From Strigamia acuminata (taxonomy: Eukaryota; Arthropoda; Chilopoda; Geophilomorpha; Linotaeniidae): a stretch of DNA of 64,000 nucleotides. The notes below the pieces were generated by a model. That model was given only the letters and a program-made list of their open reading frames with translations. It did not search any database and had not been told where the DNA came from. Positions 10,757 to 31,600 of the stretch are shown here, piece after piece. Where the stretch lies: NCBI GenBank assembly GCA_949358305.1, contig OX442316.1, positions 1,240,001-1,304,000 on the forward strand, given 5' to 3'. Made by a program: the position numbers and the translations under genes. Numbering within the stretch: the first letter of the stretch is position 1; every line of letters starts with the position of its first letter.

Positions 10757-13130
10757 TTATTCAACATAGCATAAATTATTCAAAAATGTTTCTACATCCA
10801 TATCGGTGAGCCCTCGCCTGTTCTCTCTCCTCGGTCTTTTGAGTTTCCGATTCATATTCAAAGGTTTTCTCTTTTTAACGTTCGCATTTGGCTGCATAGG
10901 GCCCGCAGTGTGTTTGTCCGTCTTATCCGAACTCTTAAACTCGAGGACTCGTATGTGAGCACCCTTTTGGCTCTTGTCTGAATGTACTATTTTCTTGGCA
11001 GAATTAACTAAAGTGTTCAAAACTGGACTACGATTGATTTGTTTGGTCGAAGCGGGCACCGTCGGTTCGCCAAAATTCAGATCCCTGATCACGTGACAGT
11101 CGACGCGATTCTTTGTTTTCAAAAACTGTGAAGGACTCGCTAGAATACAAAATAAAAATTACCGATTTGTTTACAAAATTACCTCTTTCTCTTGAATAAC
11201 AATTTATTTGGAAATTTGTTGATTTATTTAGAAAAATCTTCAATTTTTCTCGAAAATTTTCAATTTTTATTTTGAATTTTTCTCGAACTTTTTCAATTTT
11301 TCTCGAAAGTTTTCACTTTTTCTCAAAAGTTTCCTAACTTATCAATAATTACCTGAAGTGGTGGTGGTTACTGTAGTCGTTGTATTCGCCATTGTTGAAC
11401 TTTGTATAACAGTTTTTGTGAGTGAATCGCAATTACTGACATTTCTTCCTTCGACATTGGTTAAGATATCACTGTACGGAGAAGACAGCACTAGATTCAG
11501 ATTCGATAACGTCGGCCAATCGATTTCACCTGTAAAAACAAAACACCAAAATTAAAATTACATATTACAAAATCAAATTTTTTTTTTTTTTTTTTTTTCT
11601 TTTTTTTAGTAATTACCCGGTGAAATTGTAATAAATTGTAAACAAGGTTGATTTTTGTGCGGTGTTTTGAGGATTAAATGATTGGAAGACGTGGGAAAAC
11701 AAAAAGTCTGTTTTGGTTCGGGCGTGGCGGAACCTGGTGGCAAGTTTGCAACTACCGTCATACTGTCCTCGTCGTTTTTTTCATTCGTCTTTTCCACTTC
11801 GTCGCTCGTTATTTCTTCAACCGACGAAGGAATTGGAATTTGTTCGACGATGTCTCCGGTTTGGGCACTTGGCGGTGATTGGGCCGCGTTTAACGGCGTG
11901 TTACAATGCTGGATTTCAGCCAGAGCGTCGATGTCTTCGATTTGGGTCTGCGTAACGTCTAAACTCGCGTCGGGTTTCAAATTATCTAAAAATGACAACA
12001 TTTTTAATTCCATTTTGATTTTTTGGAAATTAATTTTTTTCTCACCGATAAAAGTTGTGAGAAATTCTTCAAAAACCGGATCTGATTCGGTTTGATTAAC
12101 TATTTCTTTAATCGTTAATTCCTAAAGATTAATCGAAAAAATTAAAAATTATAAAAAAAAAAGAAGTTTGTTTAAATATTAAACTAAACCTTTTCAATGG
12201 CGGGCTGATTTTCTTCGTTGCCACTCGTGGTCACGTGTTTGTTTATATTTTCGGCAATTTTCTCGTGTAGTGCTCGGCTATTCATTAATTGTTCGAGTAA
12301 AATCTGCGACAACACAAATTTTTATATTTTTAATTTTTTTTAAAGTATAAATTTTGTTGAAATTACTCCAATATCGAGCGTTTCTGCGTTCTGGTTCTCT
12401 TCGTCGTTTTCTTCCTCCAAATTTTCTGCATTCGAACGTTTCGGCGTTGAGTTTAGAAGATTTTTCTTCTTGGGTGGGGAACTAGAATTCATAAAAAATC
12501 GCAATTAAAATCGATTTACTTTGAGTTTTTATCGATGCTGTATTTACTTTTTACGACGAATCGACTGGTTTAAATGATCATCATTAACGATCTAGAAGCC
12601 ATAAAAATATTTGTACAAATTATAAATCTGCGAAATTTGTCAATTTTGACGATTATAACGCACTTGAGGACTTTTATCATTCAAATACGGCGTCGAAAAT
12701 GCATTTTGTAACGGGTTCGAGTCGACTTCGTGTCTTGGCGTGGTCTGAAACCTATCGATTTTTTCATTTTGACTATTACCTAATGAAATAACGTCAATGT
12801 AAACAAAGAAATTGCCAAGTTTTTAATATTTTTCTATTTTCTATTTACTTGCAGCTAGTTTCAATAAATAATATTCATTTAGGATTTGTTTTAAGTCTTT
12901 TCCAGCAATGTCAGTGGGGTATTGCAGTCCATTTCGTAAACATTCTCTGTATTCGTTCAAGTAGTGGCACTCGTCGAGAAAATGGCGCGAAGCGTTTACA
13001 CACGAAATGTCTTTCAAATAACCTGAAATAATACGATTTTTTAGTTCTTCACGGCTGTCCGATTGACGTGTTTACATTAGGAGATACCTAAAACTAGTCG
13101 AGCAATTTCTGACGGCATAAACGCATTCAT
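10757..13130 (-). CDS. NPAT: NPAT-like LisH protein (histone-gene transcription coactivator)
   Basis: Ten exons, all in phase, total 1611 nt (536 aa): 13130-13088, 13022-12849, 12779-12664, 12591-12548, 12481-12367, 12303-12190, 12121-12046, 11985-11617, 11529-11353 and 11139-10757. The N-terminus reads MPSEIARLVLGYL...EYRECL...KDLKQILNEYYLLKL, the LisH-type region of NPAT. In animals NPAT (Drosophila Mxc) sits in histone locus bodies and activates replication-dependent histone transcription. The remainder is low-complexity, acidic, then basic (KRKPLNMNRKLKRPRR), and ends DMDVETFLNNLCYVE. At 536 aa it is much shorter than human NPAT (about 1,400 aa). AATAAA (minus) lies at 10747-10742, just past the stop. 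LisH proteins are many; the NPAT call rests on the first 70 residues. Confidence 0.78.
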
Positions 13131-13554
13131 TGTACAAATAGAAACAAATCATCCGACACAAAAGACATTCATTTCTCCCTCTGCTGGCGCGGCTAGCGCC
13201 ATAGCACCGAGATTCAAAACACGAGGTACTTCCGGTTTGGAGACTAGTTCGAGACCGATGCTTTCAGCATAAAATGAAATAAAAATAAAAAATAAAAGTA
13301 ATATCTACCTTTTTATTTTAAAATTCAAATTATTTACATTTCAACAAAATAAAAAATTGAAAATAGTTTGTTTCTAAGCTTTGGTATAAGTCTGTACTTA
13401 ACCACGTCAAGGACAGTCTGGCGCACTCGGGATGATGGGACGACCGAATTACAAGTTGAATTTGCTGTGATATTGGATTCCTCACAAGGTGGCATCCATT
13501 TATTGTAACACATTTTGTAAATTGGTGTCTAATTGTGCGCTTTGAAGGTTGAAA
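13131..13554. promoter_or_regulatory. Head-to-head intergenic (shared) promoter region
   Basis: Only 424 bp separate the start codons of the NPAT-like gene (leftward) and the MAP3K gene (rightward). The interval contains a GC-rich patch (tggcgcggctagcgccatag, near 13184-13203) in AT-rich surroundings. No TATA box suits both directions. A bidirectional promoter is inferred from position only. Confidence 0.5.
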
Positions 13555-23029
<9,475 letters not shown>

Positions 23030-23044
23030 GTTTGCGAAAATAAA

Positions 23045-23700
23045 TTAAACTTTACATTATTACATACATTATATACATAGACGATCATGTAGGAAAAAAA
23101 TATTTTTTTTATAATATTTTTTGTTTATTTTTAATTGAAAGGATTGTTGTAATTTATAGAAACTTTATATTGAATAAAAAAAAAGTTTTTAAAAACTTTG
23201 TTACAAAAACGAGTTGATTAGGTGCTGCAAAAACAATATGTTTTACATTTGTGCAAGACTTTGTGCAAGACTTTGGTTTAACCTGTAAATCCAAGTTTTT
23301 CGTTTTGACATAACTTGCAACTATACTATCCTCTTGATAGCTAATATTACGACATAACACGATGATCAACTCGCACTGGAAAGAATATGGCTTTAATACT
23401 CTTAGGCCATCCCTCTTAGCTTCACTGCCAACTTCACAACACAGTTGCATAGCTTCCTTCACTTCACGGATTTCGAATGCAGGGAAGCCCTTACCAATTA
23501 CCAATACTTTACGAAGACTGCAGCGCTACGCTAGTGGGAGCACCCGTTTTGTGTGCTCTACTGCATAGGTATTGCATTACCGCTTGATGGTGTAAATCTA
23601 CTGATTTAAGTAAACGGGTGTAGAAAAAATAAAATAAAAATAAGATTCTAAGCATTATTTAATAAAATATTAAATTAGTATATTGCATGTGGAAGTTATA
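23045..23700. other. MAP3K 3' flank with a coding-like fragment on the minus strand
   Basis: From 23519 down to about 23290 the minus strand encodes a protein-like stretch (containing VLVIGKGFPAF, EVKEAMQLCCEVGSEAKRDG and LRVLKPYSF). It is preceded by a possible CAG acceptor and closed upstream by a stop. It looks like one exon, or a decayed fragment, of an unidentified gene. No partner exons were found, and the element A insertion lies just upstream of it. I do not recognise the family. Confidence 0.3.
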
Positions 23701-23704
23701 GTAG

Positions 23705-24634
23705 TGTAGTGACCCTAGTGGTCACTAGTGAAGTGTCAGAAAAAGTCTGAAAAATAATATTTTAGTTTATTATATTTTAGTTTGAGTTTTTTATGCTTCC
23801 TGTCTACAGGCAAGAAAGCTGAACAGAGCGGGAGGAAATGTGGGTGGTTGCCAGGGTAACCAGCCCACAAGCCTCCAAACAGGAAATGAGTCCTGAGAGG
23901 AGTGAGAACTCCTCAGTATGAATCAGAACTTTGCCAGAGACACAACACAAAATAACTAGAACCATTTCAGTATTTTGTGATCACTCAGTGAAGTTTTCGT
24001 ACTCATTCTTGCTGTTGTACAGTTACAACAGTGGGATATTTCGGTCTTGCCGCACAATTCACGTGCGGTGGGATTTTATTCATATTCTTGAGTCAACTCA
24101 ATTGTTGGCTTGAGATTTCGCCTTGCCGTGGAGGAAATCCGGCTAGACGTTGCGAAGAGTCGCAAATACGTCGCCACGACGACGGAGTTGCGAGTACGAG
24201 AGTTAGACGATACGGAAAGAGTCCGGTTGACCCAGCAAATCGACGGGAGTCGATTTGTACCAGACAATTTCGGGAGTTTGAGTCACGGAATAAGTCCGTT
24301 TTCATCGAAAACCAGCATCGAGAGACGGGACGAGCGCCGTGAGTGAAGATTCGAGAAGACGCGACGATTACGAGCAGGAATCGTCGCTAAAACGTCGGAG
24401 ACGTCAAGACAACGTTTTCGCCGTGTTTTGAAGTTATTTCATCATTTTATCTATTATTTCATTTCTTATTCCATTAAGCTTTATTTATCAGTGTAATTCA
24501 TCTTTATTCTAAGTCAGAATAAATAATTGTGAGTTTTATATGAGTAGTAATAATTTTATGATAAGTCTTGTCTAAGCATCAATAAGCTTGGAATTATTCT
24601 TTATTAATTTAAGGAGTAATTCAGGCTCATTACA
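23705..24634 (+). repeat. 5' LTR of element A
   Basis: It begins TGTAGTGACCCTAGTGGTCA and ends GGCTCATTACA. It matches 37692-38621 at a constant offset of 13,987. Short open frames inside both copies are coincidental. Confidence 0.97.
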
Positions 24635-24636
24635 CC

Positions 24637-24654
24637 TGGGGGCCCGTTAAATAA
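24637..24654 (+). promoter_or_regulatory. Primer-binding site of element A
   Basis: TGGGGGCCCGTTAAATAA begins two bases after the LTR. Its first 11 bases resemble the site complementary to the 3' end of tRNA-Pro (TGGGGGCTCGTC...), the primer of murine leukaemia virus. tRNA-Pro as primer is an inference; the 3' part diverges. Confidence 0.5.
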
Positions 24655-24762
24655 TTTGAACCTTAACAACTATCTTCAGTTGAGGGACCACCATTTTGTC
24701 TTTTAAAATTTGTGTTAGAAAGTTTTTCTGTTTCTTTCTTCTCTATTCTGTGTAACAAAAAG

Positions 24763-27700
24763 ATGTCTTTGCCACAAGATTCGAGGAGAGGGAGAGGAAC
24801 GAGACGTGGAGTCCGCACAAGAGGCGGTACGGCCGGAGGAGCGACCGGCGGAGCAGCGGAGCCGTATTTCGATTCATCATCCAGCCCGGAAAGAGAATCG
24901 GACCAAGATCCCGAGCAGCGCCGACTAACCAGTCAAGATTTTTGGTTGGAAACGTCGCAAGAAACTCAAAGGGAAAAGCCCTGTGTTAACTCACCAGTCG
25001 ACAAAACTCCGCCCAGCGTGCCATCAACTCCAAGCAGCAAAGTTGATTTAACGAATATGTCGTTGGAGCAGGTGATTGCCGTCGCTCACAAACGAGGGAA
25101 ATTGATAAAACGTTATCACACCGCGGCCAAGCAAAGAGCGCGAGACGACGCGGAAACTTCGGGCGAAAATTCCCCGACCCGACACAAGTTGTCACGAGTG
25201 CGCCAACGCATCGCCGACCTCATGCAAGAAAATGCAGATCGATTGGCAGAGCGACAACGTCAGTACGCAGAAGGCGTTACACTTTCCGATGAGGACGTTG
25301 CAAACATCACAAAGGCGATGAAAGACAGCACCCGACAGCTGCAAGATTTCCACCAGGAGGAATACGAGATGGTACGACGTCTCAAAATGGAAGAACGCCA
25401 AGCGCGCCAAGCGAAGTACGAAGCGGAATTGGCCAAACAGGCGACGGAAGACGAAATTCGTGCCAAAAAGGACCAGTCGGACAGAGAAATCCAAGCCGAA
25501 AAAGACAGAATGGAAGCTGAAAGAATCCGCCTAGCGACGGAACGTCAGGAATTACGTGATAGACGTAAAGCGCAGGAATTAGCGAATCGAGATGCGATAC
25601 GTGCCGAAAATCAACGTATCGAGCAAGAAAAAATACGTTTAGCGAACGAGTATCGAGACTTGCAGGAGAAACGCTTAGCGGAAATAGCGGCTGATCGAGC
25701 AGCTATGCAAGCCGAAAGACAGAGGATTGCAGCGGAAAGAGTCCGCGTGGAAGCGGAACGTTTAGCATTAATTGCAGCACAAAAGGCAGCGGAAACAGCA
25801 GAAAGCAAGGAGATCCACTACCTTCGGCAGAACGCTCTTGAAGCGCAAGAAGCAGCGGAAAGAGTCCGCCAAGAGAATGAAGAGCTCAAATATCTTGCAC
25901 AATGCCAGTACGCCAGACCGACGAACATTCCACCACGCCAGCCGGAGGTGGTCAATTTATCACCAGGCTCGTCCGCAAATCCTTTAAAAAGGAGAGGTGA
26001 TGTGGATGAAAGAAGAGATGCTAAAAGAGCATCAGTTTCACCAGCAAAAAATCCAGACGTGCTGGACGTGATTGCTCAGAGAAATCGTCAGCGTACAACG
26101 GACCAACCTGCTGGACCAGTTAAAAAACAAGGTGCAGTAACAGGGGTGGATCCAGACGAATTTCAAAAATGGCAGACAACACGCAGAAAAATGGATTTAG
26201 ACAACACAGGTCGCCAAACCCCATTAGAAACTGAAAATGTCGGTAATCCTGCAACAAAAGGCGCATGTGGAGGCAAAGCTTTAGGAGAATATCTTGAAGA
26301 TGCTCGAGACGATGAGAATCCCGCCTATCGAAGATCATATACGTTCATGGAAGCGGTTGAACAATTAGCCGAAGCCAATGAAGGAGAGGATCGGCGAAGA
26401 TTGCGGGAAACACAAACAAAACAACAAGTAGATAGTCAACGCGAAATGAGTCGCGAAAGTGGAAAACAAAAATTCCAGCAGGATCAAGAAGTTCCGGAAC
26501 AAGATAAAAGCAGTAGTCAAGATGCTGCAACCGGGCAAGATGAAGCAACTGGACAAGCCAGTTATACGAAAATAAGAAATTATGACGACTATCTACAAGG
26601 AAAATATTCGCAACATTCAGGCGAAAATTACAATAGAAGCACTCAACAGTTGAGTGAAACTCGATCCAGTTACAATGTCCAACAACCAGAAAACACAAAT
26701 CTACGAAATGAGTCGTATTACCGTCAAGAAGCCCGTCCGCGCAGTGAAGTACGATTTGCAAATGAAACACGAGCGCACAATGATACAGATATGCGAAATG
26801 TATCGTGTTATCAAGACGAACCACGCCAGCAAAGTGACGCCCGCTTCAGAGACGAGACTCGTCAACAAAGTGACTACGGTCCAACTGGACAAAGCGGTTA
26901 TAATCGAAATGAGTCGATGAGCAGAAGCGACCCACGCCAACAAAGCGGCAATCAAAGAGAGTCGCGACAAGACGGAGGCTCATATTGGTACGAATCCTAT
27001 ACGAATAGAGATTCACATGAGCAACGGGATGATTCACAAAGACGACGTGAAGATTCCAATAGGCGACGAGACGACTCATACCGAGACCAACGAAGGTCAC
27101 GTTCTAGTCCACCACCATCACAACACGAATATGAAAGGAAATACTCACATTCTGAGCAATTTCGTCGTGAAGAGCCTAACTACTCAAGGCCACAAGGTGA
27201 GAGATGGGATAGAAGGAAATTCCGTTCGGATAATAGAGATCCGCCACCACTAAATACATTACCAACTAGTTCCAGAGAATTAGAAGAAATTATCGCGAGA
27301 CAGATTGACTCAAAATTGTCACAAATTCCTTCAAAGTCTCAGGAGATGGAGGAAGTTTTAAGAAAGATTATTCTGAAATATTGTACTGATAATTGGACAC
27401 ATTACTACAGCTCACCTCACCAAATCAAATGGGACCGTATTAATCCGGACATGTTTGATGGAGGATGGCAAATCGGAACCCAGTTTTTAGATGAAGTAAT
27501 GCACGTGGTAACAAATCACGAAATGGACCCGGATGTGGCTTTACATAAGTTGATACCAAAAATGTTGGTTGGAGGAGCGACGAATTGGTTCCGAAAAAAT
27601 AAATTCACGCACTGGAATGAATTTGTAAAAGCATTTATGAAAGAATACGGGGAGTCCAATGCAATGATGATAAAGTATTGGGACAACCACAAACAAATGT

Positions 27701-28638
27701 TGGGCGAAGACATTCGGTCTTACTTAAGACGAACAGAAGATCTAATTGCTCAGCTCCCGTATCACATCAGCGATTTTGATGAAGATAGGAAATTCAGAAA
27801 TGGTCTGACACCTTTTTCCGAGAAGGTATTAAGAATGGTGGATGCACCAATGGCCAGCTCTTTCGAAAAATTACAAGCATTTATAAGGAACAATCAAATG
27901 TATATTGATGACAGATATGCATCAGACCTCCCGCTAGAAGAGCAAAGAGCACGGGATGACTTGCAGCGACACCACTCAGACTATACGAGATCCGGTGCAA
28001 AAATGATGCGCCCACGCTCGCAATTTTTATTATCATCTCGGGAGGAAGGATCCACCAAAAAACAGGAAAGTGGACCATCGCCTTATCCTCAACCACGAGT
28101 GCCAACGCGACCAACGGTCAAATGGGTACAAGACTCGTCCGAAGCAACCGAATCAGTCGGTAATACACAAATAATGTTAACAGATTACTCGGAAGATGAA
28201 TTAAACACTCTAATGGATGCGGCAAGCGTATTGTTTACACGGAACAATCCAGCGATAACAAAATACAAGCCGCAAATGCAAACAAGGTTGCCACATCAAA
28301 CGGTTGTGCAGCCGCAGACACAAGGAAATTCGTCCTTTCCGACCAAACCATACTCTGTCGACTTCAACTCAAAAATAGAAGTACAAACCCCACAATTAAG
28401 TGAAAATAAAGGTCAGACTTCTACGCCAGGCGGCGCAACAGATGGTAATAAGACCAGTCAAGTAAAACTGACACCGGAGAATGCACCGTGCCATAATTGT
28501 GGCCAAGTTGGACACTGGGTGCGACAATGTCAACAGCCGAAGAGAATGTTGTCCAAAGAAGAGATGGAACATCTCATTAATTCTTTATCCGACAACCTAA
28601 CAAAAAACTTGAACGCGCGGGCTCAGGAAAAGCAGTAG
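24763..28638 (+). CDS. gag: Element A Gag (1291 aa)
   Basis: The first ATG after the leader (24763) opens a 1291-aa frame ending in TAG at 28636-28638. The N-terminus is RG-rich. Residues of about 130-410 form a highly charged, probably coiled-coil segment. A long RS/Q-rich region follows, then a retrotransposon-Gag capsid-like segment (IKWDRINPDMFDGGWQIG, then NWFRKNKFTHWNEFVKAF). One CCHC knuckle (CHNCGQVGHWVRQC) lies near the C-terminus. Gag assembles the particle and binds the genomic RNA. It is unusually long for a Gypsy Gag. The last codons overlap the pol frame and contain the frameshift site. Confidence 0.92.
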   Translation: MSLPQDSRRGRGTRRGVRTRGGTAGGATGGAAEPYFDSSSSPERESDQDPEQRRLTSQDFWLETSQETQREKPCVNSPVDKTPPSVPSTPSSKVDLTNMSLEQVIAVAHKRGKLIKRYHTAAKQRARDDAETSGENSPTRHKLSRVRQRIADLMQENADRLAERQRQYAEGVTLSDEDVANITKAMKDSTRQLQDFHQEEYEMVRRLKMEERQARQAKYEAELAKQATEDEIRAKKDQSDREIQAEKDRMEAERIRLATERQELRDRRKAQELANRDAIRAENQRIEQEKIRLANEYRDLQEKRLAEIAADRAAMQAERQRIAAERVRVEAERLALIAAQKAAETAESKEIHYLRQNALEAQEAAERVRQENEELKYLAQCQYARPTNIPPRQPEVVNLSPGSSANPLKRRGDVDERRDAKRASVSPAKNPDVLDVIAQRNRQRTTDQPAGPVKKQGAVTGVDPDEFQKWQTTRRKMDLDNTGRQTPLETENVGNPATKGACGGKALGEYLEDARDDENPAYRRSYTFMEAVEQLAEANEGEDRRRLRETQTKQQVDSQREMSRESGKQKFQQDQEVPEQDKSSSQDAATGQDEATGQASYTKIRNYDDYLQGKYSQHSGENYNRSTQQLSETRSSYNVQQPENTNLRNESYYRQEARPRSEVRFANETRAHNDTDMRNVSCYQDEPRQQSDARFRDETRQQSDYGPTGQSGYNRNESMSRSDPRQQSGNQRESRQDGGSYWYESYTNRDSHEQRDDSQRRREDSNRRRDDSYRDQRRSRSSPPPSQHEYERKYSHSEQFRREEPNYSRPQGERWDRRKFRSDNRDPPPLNTLPTSSRELEEIIARQIDSKLSQIPSKSQEMEEVLRKIILKYCTDNWTHYYSSPHQIKWDRINPDMFDGGWQIGTQFLDEVMHVVTNHEMDPDVALHKLIPKMLVGGATNWFRKNKFTHWNEFVKAFMKEYGESNAMMIKYWDNHKQMLGEDIRSYLRRTEDLIAQLPYHISDFDEDRKFRNGLTPFSEKVLRMVDAPMASSFEKLQAFIRNNQMYIDDRYASDLPLEEQRARDDLQRHHSDYTRSGAKMMRPRSQFLLSSREEGSTKKQESGPSPYPQPRVPTRPTVKWVQDSSEATESVGNTQIMLTDYSEDELNTLMDAASVLFTRNNPAITKYKPQMQTRLPHQTVVQPQTQGNSSFPTKPYSVDFNSKIEVQTPQLSENKGQTSTPGGATDGNKTSQVKLTPENAPCHNCGQVGHWVRQCQQPKRMLSKEEMEHLINSLSDNLTKNLNARAQEKQ

Positions 28639-28647
28639 AGCTCGCGC
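28602..28647 (+). promoter_or_regulatory. -1 ribosomal frameshift signal between gag and pol
   Basis: The heptamer A AAA AAC (28602-28608) is in the correct gag phase (codons ACA AAA AAC). A 6-nt spacer (28609-28614) leads to a 10-bp stem, GCGCGGGCTC (28615-28624) with GAGCTCGCGC (28638-28647). Nine pairs are Watson-Crick and one is G-U; the loop is 13 nt and the gag stop codon straddles the loop/3'-arm boundary. The pol frame is -1 relative to gag and open from here. All elements of a classical retroviral -1 signal are visible. Confidence 0.9.
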
Positions 28648-31600
28648 TGTCAAAAAACTCGGAAAATCTGCTAGCAGCCCAACCAACACAAGAACTGCCA
28701 ATTGAGTCGTTACAAGATTCGAAAGGGTTATCGGAGGCCCAATCAATAGATGAGAAAGTAACAGAGACTTCTTTAATATTAAAAACAGCAGTGGAACAAG
28801 AAAATTCGATTGAAAATATCCAAAAGACTCAACCTACAGCGGAAACGCCTTCTGGATCACGATTCATCAAGGACAGTAAAACCGGAGAATATTTGCAATC
28901 GGAATTGATTGGAAAACCACGCAAAGTAATCGGAACTTTGGAAGGTGGAAGAGGAACAATAGTTGTTGATTACGAAGATGGCGAAGTTGTGGGATTAAAA
29001 TTTCCAGCTCCAAAAGCAACAACGGAACCAAAACCGGAAGTAGCCGGGTATTCGATAAAACCGGAAGTAGCCGGGTGTTCATCGAAATCAGAATATCTAT
29101 ATGATAATGGACCTCTAAAAAATACAACTATTCCTGTAAAACTTACGCCACCGGAAGCAATCGGCACGATGCCAAAAAGGGGAGAAATGATCTGCGACAT
29201 GGAGTGTGGACAACTCGTCGCAATGAGGTTCCCGCCTCTAGAAATAAAAGATTGCCCGTCTGTAATACAAGAAGCTTACCGGTCAAATGAATTTGACAAA
29301 TCATATTTCACAGTCAAAGTGACCGAAGCATTAAAAGATGTAAAATTAGTACAAGAAAATGAGGCGACTATTTTTTGGACAAAGGTAAAAAAGACCTATG
29401 AAGAAACTCCATCAATAGCGGCATGGATGACTGATACATCGGTTGAACCAGTGGACTGGGACCCACTCCTAAAGGAACTAACAACTTTGGAGCCAGAAGG
29501 ACCAAGAATTAGAGTCTTTAACATTTTACTCCCCGAAGAAGATGTTTTAGAAGGAATGACGACGATCGACATCAAGACAGAACAAGGTTCGATCGCCGCG
29601 ATGTTGGACTCTGGCGCCAACCGCAGTTGCATTTCTTGGCCACTGATTCAAGCGATGGGATTGGAGAAACAAGTTTGGCCCCTCAAAGCCAACATGACAG
29701 TAAATACAGCGGACAAACAAGTCCAACCTATGGGAACAATTAGGATGATGATTAGATGGACTCATGGTATGATGCAGCAGTATTTTTTAGTGTTGCCTCA
29801 CGACATGAAGTTCATGTTAATCGGCAATGACGCAATGAAGAGGATGAAAATACAGCCGAATCCACTCAACGGCAAATGGAATTTCATCACGACAATAGAT
29901 GTACCACAACCTTACATACCACAGTATCTTCTTGATAAATATGAGCAAAAGAAAGAAGAGCCCGAATCGTCATTGAAAACATTTAGAAAAGAAAGTAGCT
30001 TTTGTGCATTCGAGGCGAGGTTGAAGGTTGGAAATGGAGTCCATGACATGATTGAAGAAGCTAAACTGCAATTAACTGAGGCAGCACAGTTAGAGCATGT
30101 GCTGAGAAAATATGAGAAAATACTCAGCAAGAATCCTGGAAGAACACACGTGCTCCAACACTCGATAAACTTAGATACGGATAAACCGATCCGAGTTCCA
30201 TTTAAATCATGGAACCCACAGAAGCGCGAAATTTTAAGGACCCTCTGCCAAGAGATGATCGACAAAGGCTATGTATCGGAAGCTGAAGGGGATTACGCAA
30301 CGCGAATCGTACTGGTAATGAGACCAGGTTCGGAGCCACGCCTCTGTATCGATTACAGAGCGCTAAACGAACACACCCTTTATGACCCACCACAAATGCC
30401 GACCATTACGGAAATCTTAAGAGAATTAGGAGAATTCCAATGGGTGTCGACCATTGACTTAACGAAGGGCTATTGGCAGATAGACTTGAGACCGGAGGAT
30501 CGTCCGAAAACGGCTTTCTGGAGTCCCATGGGCCGTTTAATGTTCAATGTCATGCCCTTTGGGCTGGTCAACGCGCCAACAACGTTTCAACGATTGATTG
30601 AAAAGGTATTAGGCGAAGCATTCAGGAAGTATGCTTGGGCCTACCTGGACGATATAGTGATCGTATCGAGGACATATGAAGAACATATGAAGCACTTGGA
30701 CTCAGTATTGGGAAAACTACAGCAAGCCGGATTACATGTGAATCCGACCAAGTCCAAATTCTGCAGAAAAGAACTCAAATTCCTAGGATATAAATTAGGA
30801 ATTAATGGATTAAGTGTAGACCCCGCGAAGGTAGCGGCAATTTCGGAATTTCCGGCGCCAAAGAATTTGACGGAACTCCAGAGATTCCTCGGAATGGTCA
30901 ACTTTTTCCACCGCCTTCTGAAAGATTTGGCAACTGTAGCGGCACCATTACGCCCATTGTTGAAGAAAGGAATAGAGTTCCTATGGGAAAATGAGCACCA
31001 AGTTGCATTTGATGAAATAAAAAAGTTATTGACCGATGCAAAGACAATGCATCTACCGAATTTACATCAATCTTTCATTGTGAGGACAGATGCGAGCAAA
31101 AAGGGTTTGGGCGCCGCTTTAATGCAGATGAAGGAAATTGACGGCCAGATGATAGAATCACCATGCGTTTATATCAGCCGATGTCTGCAGCAGGCAGAAC
31201 TCAATTATAGCGCCACCGACCTCGAGTGTTTAGCCGTCATATGGGCGCTGCGGAAATTCAGGCCGTATCTCGAATTCACGAGCTTCGTCGTGCAAACCGA
31301 CCACGAGGCGTTGAAATGGTTGATGAGACTGGAAGAGCCAGCAGGCCGTCTTGCCCGCTGGCAAATGGAATTGATGTCTTACAATTTCCAAATTCAGTAT
31401 TTAAAAGGGACAACCAACACTTTGGCAGACGCATTGTCCAGGGCTCCAATTCAGATAATTTGCGACGCTGAGGACACAGGAGAAGCCGACGGCGATCTGA
31501 GATATTGCCCAACTGAGCCACGCAAATGGGTGGTGGGGAATTGGAATCAATTGCCACGACCGATAAGCGAAGACGAAGAGGTCGCATCATATTGGTGTCA

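Noticed and set aside
11678-12095. Plus-strand frames up to 137 codons
   Set aside because: Antisense to exon 8 and neighbours of the NPAT-like gene, whose minus-strand exons join in phase.
23931-24346. Open frames of 60-103 codons repeated at 37918-38333
   Set aside because: They lie inside the LTRs of element A and are duplicated only because the LTRs are; no start context or domain.
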